Shown here piece after piece: positions 1 through 9,700 of a stretch of DNA of 64,000 bases. Where the stretch lies: assembly GCA_964447155.1 (NCBI GenBank), contig CAYURM010000004.1, positions 1-64,000 on the forward strand, written 5' to 3'. The position numbers and the translations under genes were made by a program. Numbering within the stretch: the first letter of the stretch is position 1; the number at the start of each line of letters is the position of its first letter. This DNA comes from SMBSF63 sp034003545 (lineage in GTDB: Bacteria; Chloroflexota; Anaerolineae; Anaerolineales; Anaerolineaceae). The notes beneath the pieces are model-generated. The model saw only the letters and a list, made by a program, of their open reading frames with translations, did no database searches and had not been told where the DNA came from.

Positions 1-21
1 AGTTACTAATGTATGTTGCAT
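1..21 (-). CDS. ilvN: Acetolactate synthase small subunit, 5' end only
   Basis: Only the first seven codons are in the window, reading Met-Gln-His-Thr-Leu-Val-Thr on the minus strand. A clear GGAGG Shine-Dalgarno lies just upstream (about 25-30). The gene follows the large subunit ilvB by about 35 bases in the same direction. An ALS regulatory subunit typically begins with such a short stretch leading into an ACT domain, and ilvB is very often followed by it. The identity therefore rests on context plus a weak N-terminal match; ilvC is the main alternative. Confidence 0.55.
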
Positions 22-56
22 GATTCCTCCAAAGGAAAACAAAAAAAGCGAAAAGT

Positions 57-1751
57 TCAGGACTGGTCAGGCAGCGGTCTGCGGAGCATCTCGTGCAAAT
101 CCGCGCCTGCTGAAACCATTGGGTAGACGTTGTCTTCTTCTACAACGCGAAATTCAAGAATGACGGTGCCGGGGTCTGCCTGGGCTTTGCGAATAGCTTC
201 TTTAATCTCGGATCGTTTGGTAACCCTGATACCGGTTAAGCCGTGGGCTTCTGCAATTTTGATAAAATCCGGGCCGTGCATGGGCGTGGCGGCGTAGCGT
301 TTGCCATAGAAAAGGTCCTGCCATTGGCGCACCATCCCCAGATAACCGTTGTTGATGATGGCGATATTTATTTTCAGACCTTCCTGTGCGGCAGTAGAAA
401 GTTCCGCCTGGGTCATCTGGAAGCCGCCATCGCCAGCGATCACCCACACTTCAGCGTCTGGACAGCCTGTTTTTGCGCCAATTGCGGCGGGCAGGGCAAA
501 GCCCATGGTGCCCAGGCCGCCGGAGGTGATTAAAGTGTTTGGTTTTTCATGTTTGTAATATTGAGCGGCCCACATTTGATGCTGACCAACATCGGTAACG
601 AGTATGCCTTTTCCTTCTGTGTATTCCCACAGGTCATGCAATACATGCGCTGCATGCAGTTTGCCTGTATCCGGCCAGTTTAGAATGTCTCGCTGGGCAC
701 TTTCTGCACGTCCATTGTTAATTTTTTCTACCCAGGGGGCGTGGTCGGCAGGAGAGAGATACGGATGCAATTTTGCCAGGGTATTTTTTAAATCGCCGAT
801 CAATGCAATATCGACCTTGACATTTTTGTTGATTTCCGAGGGATCGATTTCAAAATGGATCTTGCGGGCATTGGGGGCGTATGTTTTCATGTTGCCAGTT
901 ACGCGGTCATCAAAGCGCATGCCCATTGCCAGCAGCAGGTCTGCTTCCTGAATAGCCTGGTTGGCCCAGGATACGCCATGCATGCCCATCATTCCGAGAG
1001 AAAGGGGGTGGCTGGCGGGAACACCACCTAAACCTAATAGTGTTGTTGTGATGGGCGTTTGCGTCTTTTCTGCGAAGTCGAGCAATTCTTTCATTGCCCC
1101 ACTTTGCAATACGCCCGCGCCTGCCAAAATTACAGGCCGTTTTGCCTGGGCGATCATCTCGGCTGCCTGTTTCAAAGATTCTTCCGTAGGGCTAAAATCT
1201 CGCCGGTAACTGGACATTTTGATGGGGGTGTCATCATATTCCCAGTCGATTTCATTCATTTGTGCATCTTTGGTGATGTCGATTAAAACGGGACCCGGAC
1301 GCCCGCTACGGGCGAGGTAGAACGCTTCACGTATGGTTGCACTGATCTCTTCTACACTGGTAACCAGGTAATTATGTTTGGTGATGGGCAGGGTAACGCC
1401 GGTTACATCGGTTTCCTGAAACGCATCATAGCCAATGTACCAGCTTGGTACCTGACCGGTAATGCAGACCATGGGGATCGAGTCCATGAAAGCTGTGGCG
1501 ATTCCGGTTACCAGATTGGTTGCGCCGGGACCAGATGTGGCCAGGGCCACGCCAACTTTTCCTGTCGCACGGGCATAGCCATCTGCCATGTGTGCAGCGC
1601 CCTGTTCATGGCGTACCAATACGTGATGTACGGGATAATCTGCCAAAATATCATAAATTGGTAAGGTCGCACCGCCAGGAAAACCAAAAACAGTGTCAAC
1701 GCCTTCTTGTACAATACATTCCCATAAGATTTGTGCGCCAGATTTCTTCAT
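57..1751 (-). CDS. ilvB: Acetolactate synthase large subunit
   Basis: Thiamine-diphosphate enzyme that condenses two pyruvates, or pyruvate with 2-oxobutyrate, in the first common step of branched-chain amino acid synthesis; cytoplasmic. The 564-residue length is normal. The N-terminal PYR domain carries the catalytic Glu in RHEQGAAHMADGYAR (Glu49) and GPGATN. The C-terminal PP domain carries the ThDP/Mg motif GDGGFQMT, with INNGYLGMVRQ some 25 residues later. The start is supported by GGAGGA upstream of ATG. It is the second structural gene of an ilvD-ilvB-ilvN operon, 45 bases after ilvD, and so should share the attenuator upstream of ilvD. The enzyme type is clear; an anabolic rather than catabolic role follows from the operon. 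Confidence 0.95.
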   Translation of the reverse strand: MKKSGAQILWECIVQEGVDTVFGFPGGATLPIYDILADYPVHHVLVRHEQGAAHMADGYARATGKVGVALATSGPGATNLVTGIATAFMDSIPMVCITGQVPSWYIGYDAFQETDVTGVTLPITKHNYLVTSVEEISATIREAFYLARSGRPGPVLIDITKDAQMNEIDWEYDDTPIKMSSYRRDFSPTEESLKQAAEMIAQAKRPVILAGAGVLQSGAMKELLDFAEKTQTPITTTLLGLGGVPASHPLSLGMMGMHGVSWANQAIQEADLLLAMGMRFDDRVTGNMKTYAPNARKIHFEIDPSEINKNVKVDIALIGDLKNTLAKLHPYLSPADHAPWVEKINNGRAESAQRDILNWPDTGKLHAAHVLHDLWEYTEGKGILVTDVGQHQMWAAQYYKHEKPNTLITSGGLGTMGFALPAAIGAKTGCPDAEVWVIAGDGGFQMTQAELSTAAQEGLKINIAIINNGYLGMVRQWQDLFYGKRYAATPMHGPDFIKIAEAHGLTGIRVTKRSEIKEAIRKAQADPGTVILEFRVVEEDNVYPMVSAGADLHEMLRRPLPDQS

Positions 1752-1796
1752 GCTTCCTCCAATCGATCGTAGGTGTACGGGATAAAAAAATTTGAA

Positions 1797-3467
1797 TTAA
1801 TCCGAACGTAAAACTGCGCCGGTATCAGCGCTTTGCACCATGCTGGCGTAGCGTCGAAGCCAGCGGCTTTTGGTGACCGGGGTGAAAGCGGGCAGCTTCG
1901 TCATCCGCTGGTCAATCTCAACATCCGTCAGGCGGACATTCAGAGAGCGTTTCGGGAAATCAATTTCGATGATGTCGCCTGCTTGCAGGGCGGCGATGGG
2001 GCCGCGGGCAGCTGCTTCAGGGGAAATATGACCGATGCAGGCACCGCGGGTGCCGCCTGAGAAACGTCCGTCCGTGATAAGGGCGACCTTGTCGCCGAGG
2101 CCCATGCCCATGATCGCTGAGGTGGGACTGAGCATTTCCTGCATGCCGGGGCCGCCACTGGGGCCTTCGTAGCGAATGACAACCACCTCACCGGCCTGAA
2201 CTTCTCCGGCCAGGATGCCTTCCATGGCACTGTCTTGTGATTCGTAGATGCGGGCGGGGCCGCTGAAGGTATCCATGCCGCGGGCTATGCCGCCGGTTTT
2301 GACGACAGAGCCGTTGGGAGCCAGGTTGCCAAAGAGGATAGCCAATCCGCCGCGTTTGGAGTGTGCTGTTTCGAAATTGCGGATGACGTCCGTATCCCTG
2401 ATTTCAGCATCTGCGATGTTCTGTCCCAGGGTTTTTCCGGTTACCGTGGGGCGGTTCAGGTGGAGTACATCGCTGGATTTTGCCAGTTCCTTGAGAATAG
2501 CGGGAATGCCTCCTGCGCGATGAACGTCTTCCATGTGCCACTTGCCGGAGGGGCTGACCTTGCAGAGGTGTGGCACGCGCTCTGACAGGGCATTGATGCG
2601 TTCCAGCGGGTATTCAACGCCAGCTTCATTGGCGATCGCCAGGGTGTGCAGGACGGTGTTTGTGGAACCGCCCATTGCCATGTCGAGGGCAAAGGCATCG
2701 TCCAATGCTTCTAAATTGACGATTTTTCGGGGAGTGAGATTTGATTCGATCAGGGAGAAAATTTGGCGGGCGGCGGTTTGAGCCAGTTGATTGCGTTCTT
2801 CGGTCTTTGCCAGGGCAGTACCGTTGAAGGGCAGGGCCATGCCCAGGGCTTCGCACAGACAGTTCATGCTATTGGCCGTGAACATGCCAGAACAGGAACC
2901 GCAGGAGGGGCAAGCGTTGTCTTCGATGTGTTTGAGCCGTTGAGCGGTCATCTTGCCGGATTTATAGGCGCCGAGGCCTTCGAAGACGGAGATTAAATCC
3001 ACCACCTGCCCGTCTTCCGTTTTTCCGGCTGCCATGGGCCCGCCCGAGACGAAGATGGTGGGGATATCAATGCGCATAGCCGCCATCAGCATACCGGGGA
3101 CAATCTTGTCGCAGTTGGGAATGCAGACCATGCCGTCAAATTGATGGGCTTCGATCATGGTTTCGACTGAGTCGGCGATCAACTCACGGGAAGGGAGGGA
3201 GTATTTCATGCCGGCATGTCCCATGGCGATGCCGTCGTCTACGGCAATGGTATTGAATTCAAAAGGGACGCCGCCATTGGCACGGATGGCTTCCTTGATT
3301 TGCTGGCCGAATTCGTGTAGATGAACGTGGCCGGGGACGATGTCGACGTGTGAATTTACTACAGCGATGAAGGGCTTTTGCATATCCGCATCGGTGACCC
3401 CGGTAGCTTTCAGCAGCGAGCGGTGTGGTGAGCGTTCAATTCCTTTTTTGATCTTGTCAGATCGCAC
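1797..3467 (-). CDS. ilvD: Dihydroxy-acid dehydratase
   Basis: Fe-S dehydratase converting 2,3-dihydroxy-isovalerate and its methylvalerate homologue to the 2-oxo acids in Ile/Val synthesis. About 556 residues, normal for IlvD/Edd. Visible signatures are CDKIVPGMLMA (first cluster Cys), CGSCSGMFTANSMNC (further cluster Cys), GGSTNTVLH and the C-terminal GRFSGGTRG with HISPEAA. I place the start at the GTG at 3467 because GGAGG (3475-3479) lies at the right distance. A longer frame from 3509 would run into the terminator hairpin of the leader. It is the first structural gene of the operon, just downstream of the attenuator. Confidence 0.95.
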   Translation of the reverse strand: MRSDKIKKGIERSPHRSLLKATGVTDADMQKPFIAVVNSHVDIVPGHVHLHEFGQQIKEAIRANGGVPFEFNTIAVDDGIAMGHAGMKYSLPSRELIADSVETMIEAHQFDGMVCIPNCDKIVPGMLMAAMRIDIPTIFVSGGPMAAGKTEDGQVVDLISVFEGLGAYKSGKMTAQRLKHIEDNACPSCGSCSGMFTANSMNCLCEALGMALPFNGTALAKTEERNQLAQTAARQIFSLIESNLTPRKIVNLEALDDAFALDMAMGGSTNTVLHTLAIANEAGVEYPLERINALSERVPHLCKVSPSGKWHMEDVHRAGGIPAILKELAKSSDVLHLNRPTVTGKTLGQNIADAEIRDTDVIRNFETAHSKRGGLAILFGNLAPNGSVVKTGGIARGMDTFSGPARIYESQDSAMEGILAGEVQAGEVVVIRYEGPSGGPGMQEMLSPTSAIMGMGLGDKVALITDGRFSGGTRGACIGHISPEAAARGPIAALQAGDIIEIDFPKRSLNVRLTDVEIDQRMTKLPAFTPVTKSRWLRRYASMVQSADTGAVLRSD

Positions 3468-3493
3468 GATATTTCCTCCAGATAAATTGATAT

Positions 3494-3524
3494 AAAAAAA
3501 GCCGCCCAACGCAAGTTGGGCGGC
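3494..3524 (-). terminator. Attenuator terminator hairpin before ilvD
   Basis: A perfect 10-bp stem (3501-3510 with 3515-3524) closes a 4-base loop and is followed on the minus strand by seven U (3494-3500). It lies between the leader peptide stop and the ilvD start, inside the transcribed leader, so it is better read as an attenuator than as an operon end. The leader segment complementary to 3572-3579 can pair with its 5' arm (7 of 8 bases), which is a possible antiterminator. Confidence 0.85.
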
Positions 3525-3547
3525 TTTGCTTTTTCAGTCCGTACTTA

Positions 3548-3658
3548 CTACTTTACGTACACCTTGCACATCCTCCCAAACGGAACCAGGTCCTCAATAA
3601 GAACGAGGACCAAAATAATAATGACGATAAGGGAGGTGAATAAGTTGGCTGAGAACAT
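3548..3658 (-). CDS. ilv operon leader peptide (attenuation)
   Basis: A 36-codon reading frame, ATG at 3658 and TAG at 3548-3550, sits between a consensus promoter and the attenuator. Residues 10-21 are all Leu, Ile or Val (LIVIIILVLVLI), exactly the end products of this pathway. A perfect 7-bp hairpin (3589-3595/3605-3611) overlaps those codons and could be the pause structure. Ribosome stalling at scarce Ile/Val/Leu-tRNA would free the antiterminator; smooth translation would allow the terminator at 3494-3524. The Shine-Dalgarno is weak. I infer the mechanism by analogy with enterobacterial ilv attenuation. Confidence 0.85.
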   Translation of the reverse strand: MFSANLFTSLIVIIILVLVLIEDLVPFGRMCKVYVK

Positions 3659-3700
3659 TTTTATCCGTTTTGATGATTTGGCTTTAGTAATATTGTTCTG

Positions 3701-3728
3701 ATTATATGGATAATGCGGAATTTGTCAA
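3701..3728 (-). promoter_or_regulatory. Consensus sigma-70 promoter of the ilv operon
   Basis: On the minus strand TTGACA (complement of 3723-3728) and TATAAT (complement of 3701-3706) are separated by 16 bases. Both hexamers are perfect. The predicted transcript starts near 3694, giving a leader of about 225 bases that holds the peptide and attenuator. Confidence 0.9.
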
Positions 3729-3742
3729 TGGGCAAAATGAAA

Positions 3743-4732
3743 TTACGCATCACCCTCCCGTGAAAATATACGATCAAGGATGTTTGTGAACTCATCCAGT
3801 GATTCAGCCTGCATCAGGGAGATGAATTCATCTCTGGAAGGATGACAGCGTTTGATATAGTTTTTGGCATATTTCCGAAAAAGGACGAGTGCTCTGGCTT
3901 CATCATAGAAATCAATCAGGCTTCGCAAATGATCGATGGTGATACGGTATACCTCGGAAAGCGGCTGGCGGTCACGATGGCTGCGGCCGATGATCCAGGG
4001 GTTGCCGATGGCCTCGCGTCCTATCATGACGGCATCACAGCCGGTGCGGGCTTTCATCTGATCGATTTGCTCGGGTTCAACGATGTCTCCATTGCCAATG
4101 ACCGGGATGGTGAGGGCGCTTTTGATCTCGGCGATGGATTCCCAATTTGCTTTGCCGGAGTAGGCCTGCACGCGGGTGCGGCCATGCACGGCCAGCATTT
4201 TGCCGCCGTTGTCTTCAATGATATGCGCAATTTCAAGATAATTAAGGCTGTCATCATCTATGCCGAGGCGGATTTTGCCGGTGACAGGAACAGACAAATG
4301 GCGGGACAACAGGGTGAAAATACGAGCGATATCACCGGGTTTTGCCATCAATTCGGAGCCTGCGCCTTTACGGCGGATGACTTTTGCTGAACAGCCCATA
4401 TTGACGTCGATGAAATCGGGTTCTCGCTCCTGGAGCCGCAGTGCAGATTCAAGAAGCAGATCGGGGTCGCTGCCGAAGATCTGGAAACCAATGGGGCGTT
4501 CTTGCTGCGGGTCGTAACCGATCCTTTCATCGAGAAAGGCGGCGTTATTCAGGATGTCGGTCGTATTGACAAAGCCGGTGATATTGAATGCGCTGCCCAT
4601 TTTGCGCGTGAGCAGACGGAAGGGCATATCTGAAATACCGTCCATCGGGGCAAGAATGACATCGCCGTAGATGGGGATGGTGTCAATATAAAAGTTTGGC
4701 AGCGCGGCTGTTGTTGGGGGTATATTTTCCAT
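3743..4732 (-). CDS. tRNA-dihydrouridine synthase
   Basis: FMN enzyme reducing uridine to dihydrouridine in tRNA D-loops. The N-terminal TIM barrel shows DVILAPMDGISDMPFR, the catalytic Cys region DVNMGCSAKVIRRKGAGSEL (usual motif NMGCP; here Ser follows Cys), GKIRLGID, the substrate segment AVHGRTRVQAYSGKANW and the phosphate-binding VIGNGDI. About 329 residues, normal for DusB-like proteins. The open frame extends to 5029, but that part lies inside the divergent transporter gene. I therefore start at ATG 4732 (ATG 4741 is also possible). The subtype (DusA/B/C) cannot be fixed by eye. Confidence 0.9.
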   Translation of the reverse strand: MENIPPTTAALPNFYIDTIPIYGDVILAPMDGISDMPFRLLTRKMGSAFNITGFVNTTDILNNAAFLDERIGYDPQQERPIGFQIFGSDPDLLLESALRLQEREPDFIDVNMGCSAKVIRRKGAGSELMAKPGDIARIFTLLSRHLSVPVTGKIRLGIDDDSLNYLEIAHIIEDNGGKMLAVHGRTRVQAYSGKANWESIAEIKSALTIPVIGNGDIVEPEQIDQMKARTGCDAVMIGREAIGNPWIIGRSHRDRQPLSEVYRITIDHLRSLIDFYDEARALVLFRKYAKNYIKRCHPSRDEFISLMQAESLDEFTNILDRIFSREGDA

Positions 4733-4748
4733 CGTAACCATGAATACG

Positions 4749-4756
4749 AGTATAAT
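4749..4756. promoter_or_regulatory. Overlapping divergent -10 elements (dus / transporter)
   Basis: TATAAT at 4751-4756 on the plus strand overlaps TATACT on the minus strand (complement of 4749-4754). They lie between the likely starts of the minus-strand dus gene (4732) and the plus-strand transporter (4806). No clear -35 was found for either. The position supports starting the transporter at 4806 rather than at the ATG at 4740, which lies upstream of the -10. Confidence 0.45.
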
Positions 4757-4805
4757 CCTGTGGGTTAATTCGTTTAATAATATGATCAGGCAGGTAAATT
4801 CTAAC

Positions 4806-6134
4806 ATGACGGAAGCATTGACGACAAAACGAATTATGCGAATGTGGGTGCCGCTGGCGCTAAGCTGGATGTTGATGGCGGCGGAAGGCCCGCTGCTGAG
4901 TGCGGCGATGGCACGGTTGTCCAATCCGGAAATCAATCTGGCTGCGTATGGGGGGATTGTTTGGCCCCTGGCTTTGATTATTGAAGCACCGATTATTATG
5001 CTGTTGGCTGCTTCCACTGCATTAAGCACGGATTGGGAAGCCTATTGCAATCTGCGAAAATTCATGACCACCAGCTCGATTGTCTTAACGGGCGTGCATA
5101 TCCTGGTTGCTTTTACGCCTTTGTATGATTTTGTGGTCGTCAAAATGATTGGCGCTCCTGTGGAAATCGTTGAGCCTGCGCGTTGGGGATTGATGGTAAT
5201 GGTTCCGTGGACGTGGGCGATTGCCTATCGGCGTTTTCAACAGGGCGCGATGATCCGTTTTGGTCATTCTGATGCAATTGTCGTGGGAACGGGGATCCGT
5301 CTGGTGACCGACTTCGTGCTGGTGTGGATTGGTTTTCGGATTGGGAATCTGCCCGGTGTGGTGGTGGGGGCTGGCGCGCAGGCGCTGGGAGTAACTGCTG
5401 AAGCGATTTACAGCGGCGTTCGTGTACGCGCTGTGGTGGTCGAAAAACTGAAACAGGTGGAAGCGAAGCAGGTATGGCATTGGGGGGAGTTTGCCAAATT
5501 TTATATTCCGCTTTCCTTGACTTCTTTGCTGAATTTGATCTGGCAGCCGATTGGGAGTGCGGCGTTGAGCCGGATGCCGATGGCGATTGAATCTCTGGCC
5601 GTATGGCCGGTGTTGAGCGGACTGGTGTTCATTTTACGCAGCCCGGCAATGGCATTCAATGAAGTGGTGGTGGCGCTGCTGGGAGAGCGGAACGCGGCAA
5701 AAAAATTACGCCGGGTGGCGTGGGGAATGGGATCAATAACTACGCTTACCCACCTGCTGTTCATGATTACGCCACTCTCCGTACTCTGGTTTGCTGTGAT
5801 CACTGGCTTGAGCCCTGATCTGGTGGAGATTGGACGTATCGGGTTGTGGATTGCGCTGCCGATCCCGGCATTAAATATGCTGTTGAACTGGTTTCAGGGC
5901 GCGCTGGTGTTTGAAAAGAAAACACGCGCTATTCCTGAAGCGGTGGCGATTTATTTGGTTTCTGTCAGTCTGCTTCTTTTCGGCGGGGTGGTATGGGGGG
6001 AAGTGACGGGGTTGTTTATTGGCATGGGGGCGTTGGGGCTGGCACAGGCAGCACAAACACTTTGGCTTTGGCATAAGGGCAGAGCGGTAATTTTGGGCAT
6101 GACTGGAGAGCAGGCGGAAACGAATTTCGTGTAG
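4806..6134 (+). CDS. MOP-superfamily multidrug/ANKH-like transporter
   Basis: Polytopic inner-membrane protein of about 442 residues with roughly twelve hydrophobic segments, the size and spacing of MATE-type transporters. The N-terminus (VPLALSWMLMAAEGPLLSAAMARL) and internal pseudo-repeat fit the MOP superfamily. The segment AAEGPLLSAAMARLSNP recalls ANKH/progressive-ankylosis-like members more than NorM, so the substrate is unknown. I chose ATG 4806 because the TATAAT at 4751-4756 lies downstream of the first in-frame ATG (4740). Its Shine-Dalgarno is weak. It is a single gene, convergent with ndk. Confidence 0.75.
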   Translation: MTEALTTKRIMRMWVPLALSWMLMAAEGPLLSAAMARLSNPEINLAAYGGIVWPLALIIEAPIIMLLAASTALSTDWEAYCNLRKFMTTSSIVLTGVHILVAFTPLYDFVVVKMIGAPVEIVEPARWGLMVMVPWTWAIAYRRFQQGAMIRFGHSDAIVVGTGIRLVTDFVLVWIGFRIGNLPGVVVGAGAQALGVTAEAIYSGVRVRAVVVEKLKQVEAKQVWHWGEFAKFYIPLSLTSLLNLIWQPIGSAALSRMPMAIESLAVWPVLSGLVFILRSPAMAFNEVVVALLGERNAAKKLRRVAWGMGSITTLTHLLFMITPLSVLWFAVITGLSPDLVEIGRIGLWIALPIPALNMLLNWFQGALVFEKKTRAIPEAVAIYLVSVSLLLFGGVVWGEVTGLFIGMGALGLAQAAQTLWLWHKGRAVILGMTGEQAETNFV

Positions 6135-6170
6135 CCATTATGGTTAGAAGAAATTCTTTTTTTGAACGGA

Positions 6171-6202
6171 ACAAAAAGACACCGGCGTTGGTTGCGCCGG
6201 TG
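6171..6202 (-). terminator. Terminator after ndk
   Basis: An 8-bp GC-rich stem (CACCGGCG, 6180-6187, with CGCCGGTG, 6195-6202) is followed on the minus strand by TCTTTTTGTT. It lies between the convergent transporter and ndk genes, so it may serve both, but the T-rich side matches ndk. Confidence 0.7.
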
Positions 6203-6230
6203 CTGGTGTTTATGAATAGCGATCAGGGGG

Positions 6231-6686
6231 TTATTCGAGGAAGAACACCCAGGGATCGATACTGCGTTCCCATTCAATGACTTCATTTTCGGCGAACCAG
6301 AGCGCAATTTCTATTGCCCCGTTTTCCACAGAGTCCGAGGCATGGGTGAGGTTGCGCTCCGGGACGAGGCCGAAGTCATGGCGCACACTGCCGGGGGCGG
6401 CTTCAGCAGGGTTGGTTTTGCCCATTGTCTGGCGGACAATGGCGATGGCATGGGGCCCCTGCCAGACCATCGCCATGACGGGGGCAGAGGTGATATGCCG
6501 CATGAGGGATTCGTAGAAGGGTTTGCCTTTATGGGCAGCGTAGTGTTTTTCGGCGAAAGGGCGGTCTACGGCTACCAGTTTTGCGCCGACAAGTTTCAGG
6601 CCGCGTTTTTCCAGCCGGGAGATGATTTCTCCGATGAGGCCGCGCTGTACGCCGCCGGGTTTGATCAATACCAGTGTTTTTTCCAT
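6231..6686 (-). CDS. ndk: Nucleoside diphosphate kinase
   Basis: Transfers the gamma phosphate between NTPs and NDPs through a phosphohistidine; cytoplasmic. 151 residues, normal. The frame opens with the typical EKTLVLIKPGGVQRGLIGEI, has KHYAAHKGKPFY, and carries the active His115 in NLTHASDSVENGAIEIALWF. AGGAG precedes the ATG. It lies 24 bases after the giant TPR gene in the same direction, so the two are probably co-transcribed, and a terminator follows. Confidence 0.97.
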   Translation of the reverse strand: MEKTLVLIKPGGVQRGLIGEIISRLEKRGLKLVGAKLVAVDRPFAEKHYAAHKGKPFYESLMRHITSAPVMAMVWQGPHAIAIVRQTMGKTNPAEAAPGSVRHDFGLVPERNLTHASDSVENGAIEIALWFAENEVIEWERSIDPWVFFLE

Positions 6687-6710
6687 TGAGTTCTCCTGGG
6701 CTCTATCGAT

Positions 6711-9700
6711 TTAGCGCAATAATTCTTCAGCTTTTGTGTAGGCTGATAATGCGTTTTGCATTTCTTTCTTTTGCATGTAGGCATCCCCCAGTGTTAACCA
6801 GAGAATTGAATCGACGGGATGGCGCAGCAAAGCGTCATTCAAGTCTTTAATGACCGCGTCAAGCTGAGATTCGTCTTCCATCAGTATTTTGTAGAGGGCG
6901 ACAGAATCTTCGATTTGGGCCTTGTTCAATAATTTTTGTGCCTCCGAGAGCGCGGCAGGGGCAGCGGCGAAGTCTGTTCTGGACTCGGCTTCCCGGATGG
7001 ATGCTGGCTCAGGTTCAGCGGCTTGTTCTCCGTCCTGGACGACGGCTTCCCCGGCTGGATGTGTTTCCTGGACAGGCAGCGCAGGGAATTCAGGTGCGGG
7101 TTCCTGAATTATGGGCTGTTCAATTTCCTGCTGTGCTTCAACAGGAAGTTGATCATCTGCTGGTTTTTCAACCGCTTTGACTGGCTCGGTGATGACGTCT
7201 TTTGAAGCTGATCCTGGCGCGGGGGGGGCGCTGGTTGGTTCGTCAGCCGGGCTTTCTTCTTCATCCATATTTTGAAGCCATTGGATAATTGTTTCATCTT
7301 GCGACGATTGAGGTGTGCGTTCTGGTTCTTCCGGGGTTTCTTCGGCCAGGGGTTCTTCAAATTCTTTCAGCCAGGCAGGCAGGCCGGGTTCGGTCGGCCG
7401 TTCGACCAAGGTTGAATCTTCTGTTGGCAGGAGATTTTCCTGTGCCGATAGCGGCTCGTCTTCTTCTTCAATTTCAATGGATTCAAGGCGCTGCTCCGGT
7501 TGCGCCTCAGGAAGAATTTGTTCGTCATGGAGCCAATCCGGTGTTGTGCTGTCCCTGTCTTCAGGTGGTGTAGAAAGGGATTCTTCATCGGCACCGTGTT
7601 GGGCGGCCAGGGATTCCAGCCAGGCAAACGCTGCAGCGGGATCTGATGGTATCTCGTCTGCTTGCGTGGTTACAGTTGTTTGGGCAGGTTCTTCTTCTGG
7701 CTGTTCAGGCATATGCGGTACAACTTGATCTGCGGTCGATGCTGCCAGGTCTTCAGCAGACTTTCCAGAAGCAAGCGATTGCAGCCATTGTTGGGCCTGG
7801 GCCTCTGCTTCGTCCCGTTCAGGAACAGTATCCGCCGGAGTTTCTTCAGCAGCATCCAATAGGTCAACACCGGTATCCAGGTCGCTGATGGATACCGTAT
7901 CGGCGTGGGTTTGTTCTGTTTTCTCTTGTACCCCTGATTCTGTACCGAGTTCCTGTACCCAATCGGGGGGGGCTTCCTGCCGTTCATCTGCGGCAGTTAT
8001 GAGAGCATCTTCTTCGGCGCCGTGTTTGGCGGCCAGCGATTCCAGCCAGGCAAATGCTTCATCCGGGTCTTCCGGCATTTCATCACTCGGCGGGCGTTGG
8101 ATTTCATCTCTGGAGTCGAGTAAGGCGGCAAGCATTTCGTCATCTGGTGCTGCCGGGCGCATAGATACGGACTGTTCTATCTCTGCTGCTGGTTCAGATG
8201 TTGTTTCTGCGGGTGGTGGTGTGACCGTATCGGCGGGTTTCAGACTCTCCAGCCAGTCGGGGAGTGCGGTTGATTTTGCTGCGGGAGGAAGTTCGTCTGC
8301 GGTTTTATCTTCCTGTTTCATCCAGTCTGGCAGGATATCTTGCGGTTCCTGCGTGGGCTCTGGTATTTCTTCGGCTTGTGATGGATCTTCTTCGGCAAGG
8401 TCATTGAGCCAGTCGGGGACGGATATGCTTTCGACAGGTTGTTGTTCGGCCGGTTCTTCGGGTAGAGATGTTGATGCCGATGTTTCTTCCATCATTGGCC
8501 TATTCGCCGTTTCTGGTTCGGCATCTGCTTGCCCGGTGTCTTGCGGGATGGTATCGTTGAAGTCTTGAAGCCAGTCAGGGACTTCGTCACGGGGTGCTGG
8601 CTGTGCAGGGATTTCTTCACTGGTTGGAGAAATTTCTTCCTCGTCCAGTTCATGGAGCCAGTCGGTGAAATTTCCGCCGGCTGCGGTTTTGGGGGGTGTT
8701 GATTCTGCTGCTGCAGGTTGGCTTTCCGCTGCGGATTGGGTTTCAGTGGTTTCTTTGTCCAGATCCTGGAGCCAGTCCGGGAGGGAATCATGGGCGACTG
8801 CTTCTGTCAGAGCAGGTTCGTTGTCTGCCGGCACTTGTGCTCCTTTTGATTCCTGGAGCCAGTCCGGTACAGATGTGTCTCTTTCTTCTATGGGAGTAGA
8901 AAGTGCTTCTTCCTCTGCGCCATGTTGGGCGGCAAGGGATTCGAGCCAGGCGAATGCTTCATCCGGGTCTTCCGGCATTTCAGCTATAGTTCCGTTGCCG
9001 TCGTCGTCCAGCATAGCGGTTTCCGGGATTGCCGCTTCGCTGTCAGGACTTTCTGCTGATATGAGGAGGGATGTTTCTTGTGCAGGCAGCTGCTCATTTT
9101 CAGGCTGTGCAGATGGGTCGGGGGAATCAAATTCCTTAAGCCAATCAGGTACTTCGTCAGCAGCTTGTGGCGTTTCGGCAGCGAGCTGCTGGTCAGAAAT
9201 ATCGGCAGACAAATCGTCAGCGGGTGCTGTCACAGCCTCGGAATCGATAGGATTAAGCCAGTCCGGCACTTCGGGTTCCTGGGCTGGCTTGCCGAGCATA
9301 TCCGTCACCCCGGGCAGATGTGAGTCGGGTATTTTGGCTGCATCAATCGGCTGGCTGGCGGGACTATCGAGATCCTGGAGCCAGTCGGGAATGTCTTCTG
9401 ACGGGGTTGCAGGTTGCGTTGGGTCGGGAGATGCAGAGGCGGGTTCGTCTTCCTGTTCCATATCGCTCAACCAGTCCGGTACTTCGGGCTCCTGAACTGG
9501 TTTGCCGAGCATATCCGTAACCCCAGGCAGGTGTGTGTCGGGGATTTTGGCTTCATCAATTGGTTGGCTGGCAGGACCATCGAGATCCTGGAGCCAGTCG
9601 GGGATGTCTTCCGGTGGTATGGCAGGTTGTGTTGGGGCGGGAGATGCAGAGGCGGGTTCGTCTTCCTGTTCCATGTCGCTCAACCAATCTGGCATTTCAG

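Noticed and set aside
4733..5029. N-terminal extension of the dus frame
   Set aside because: It lies antisense inside the transporter gene and does not resemble the Dus family.
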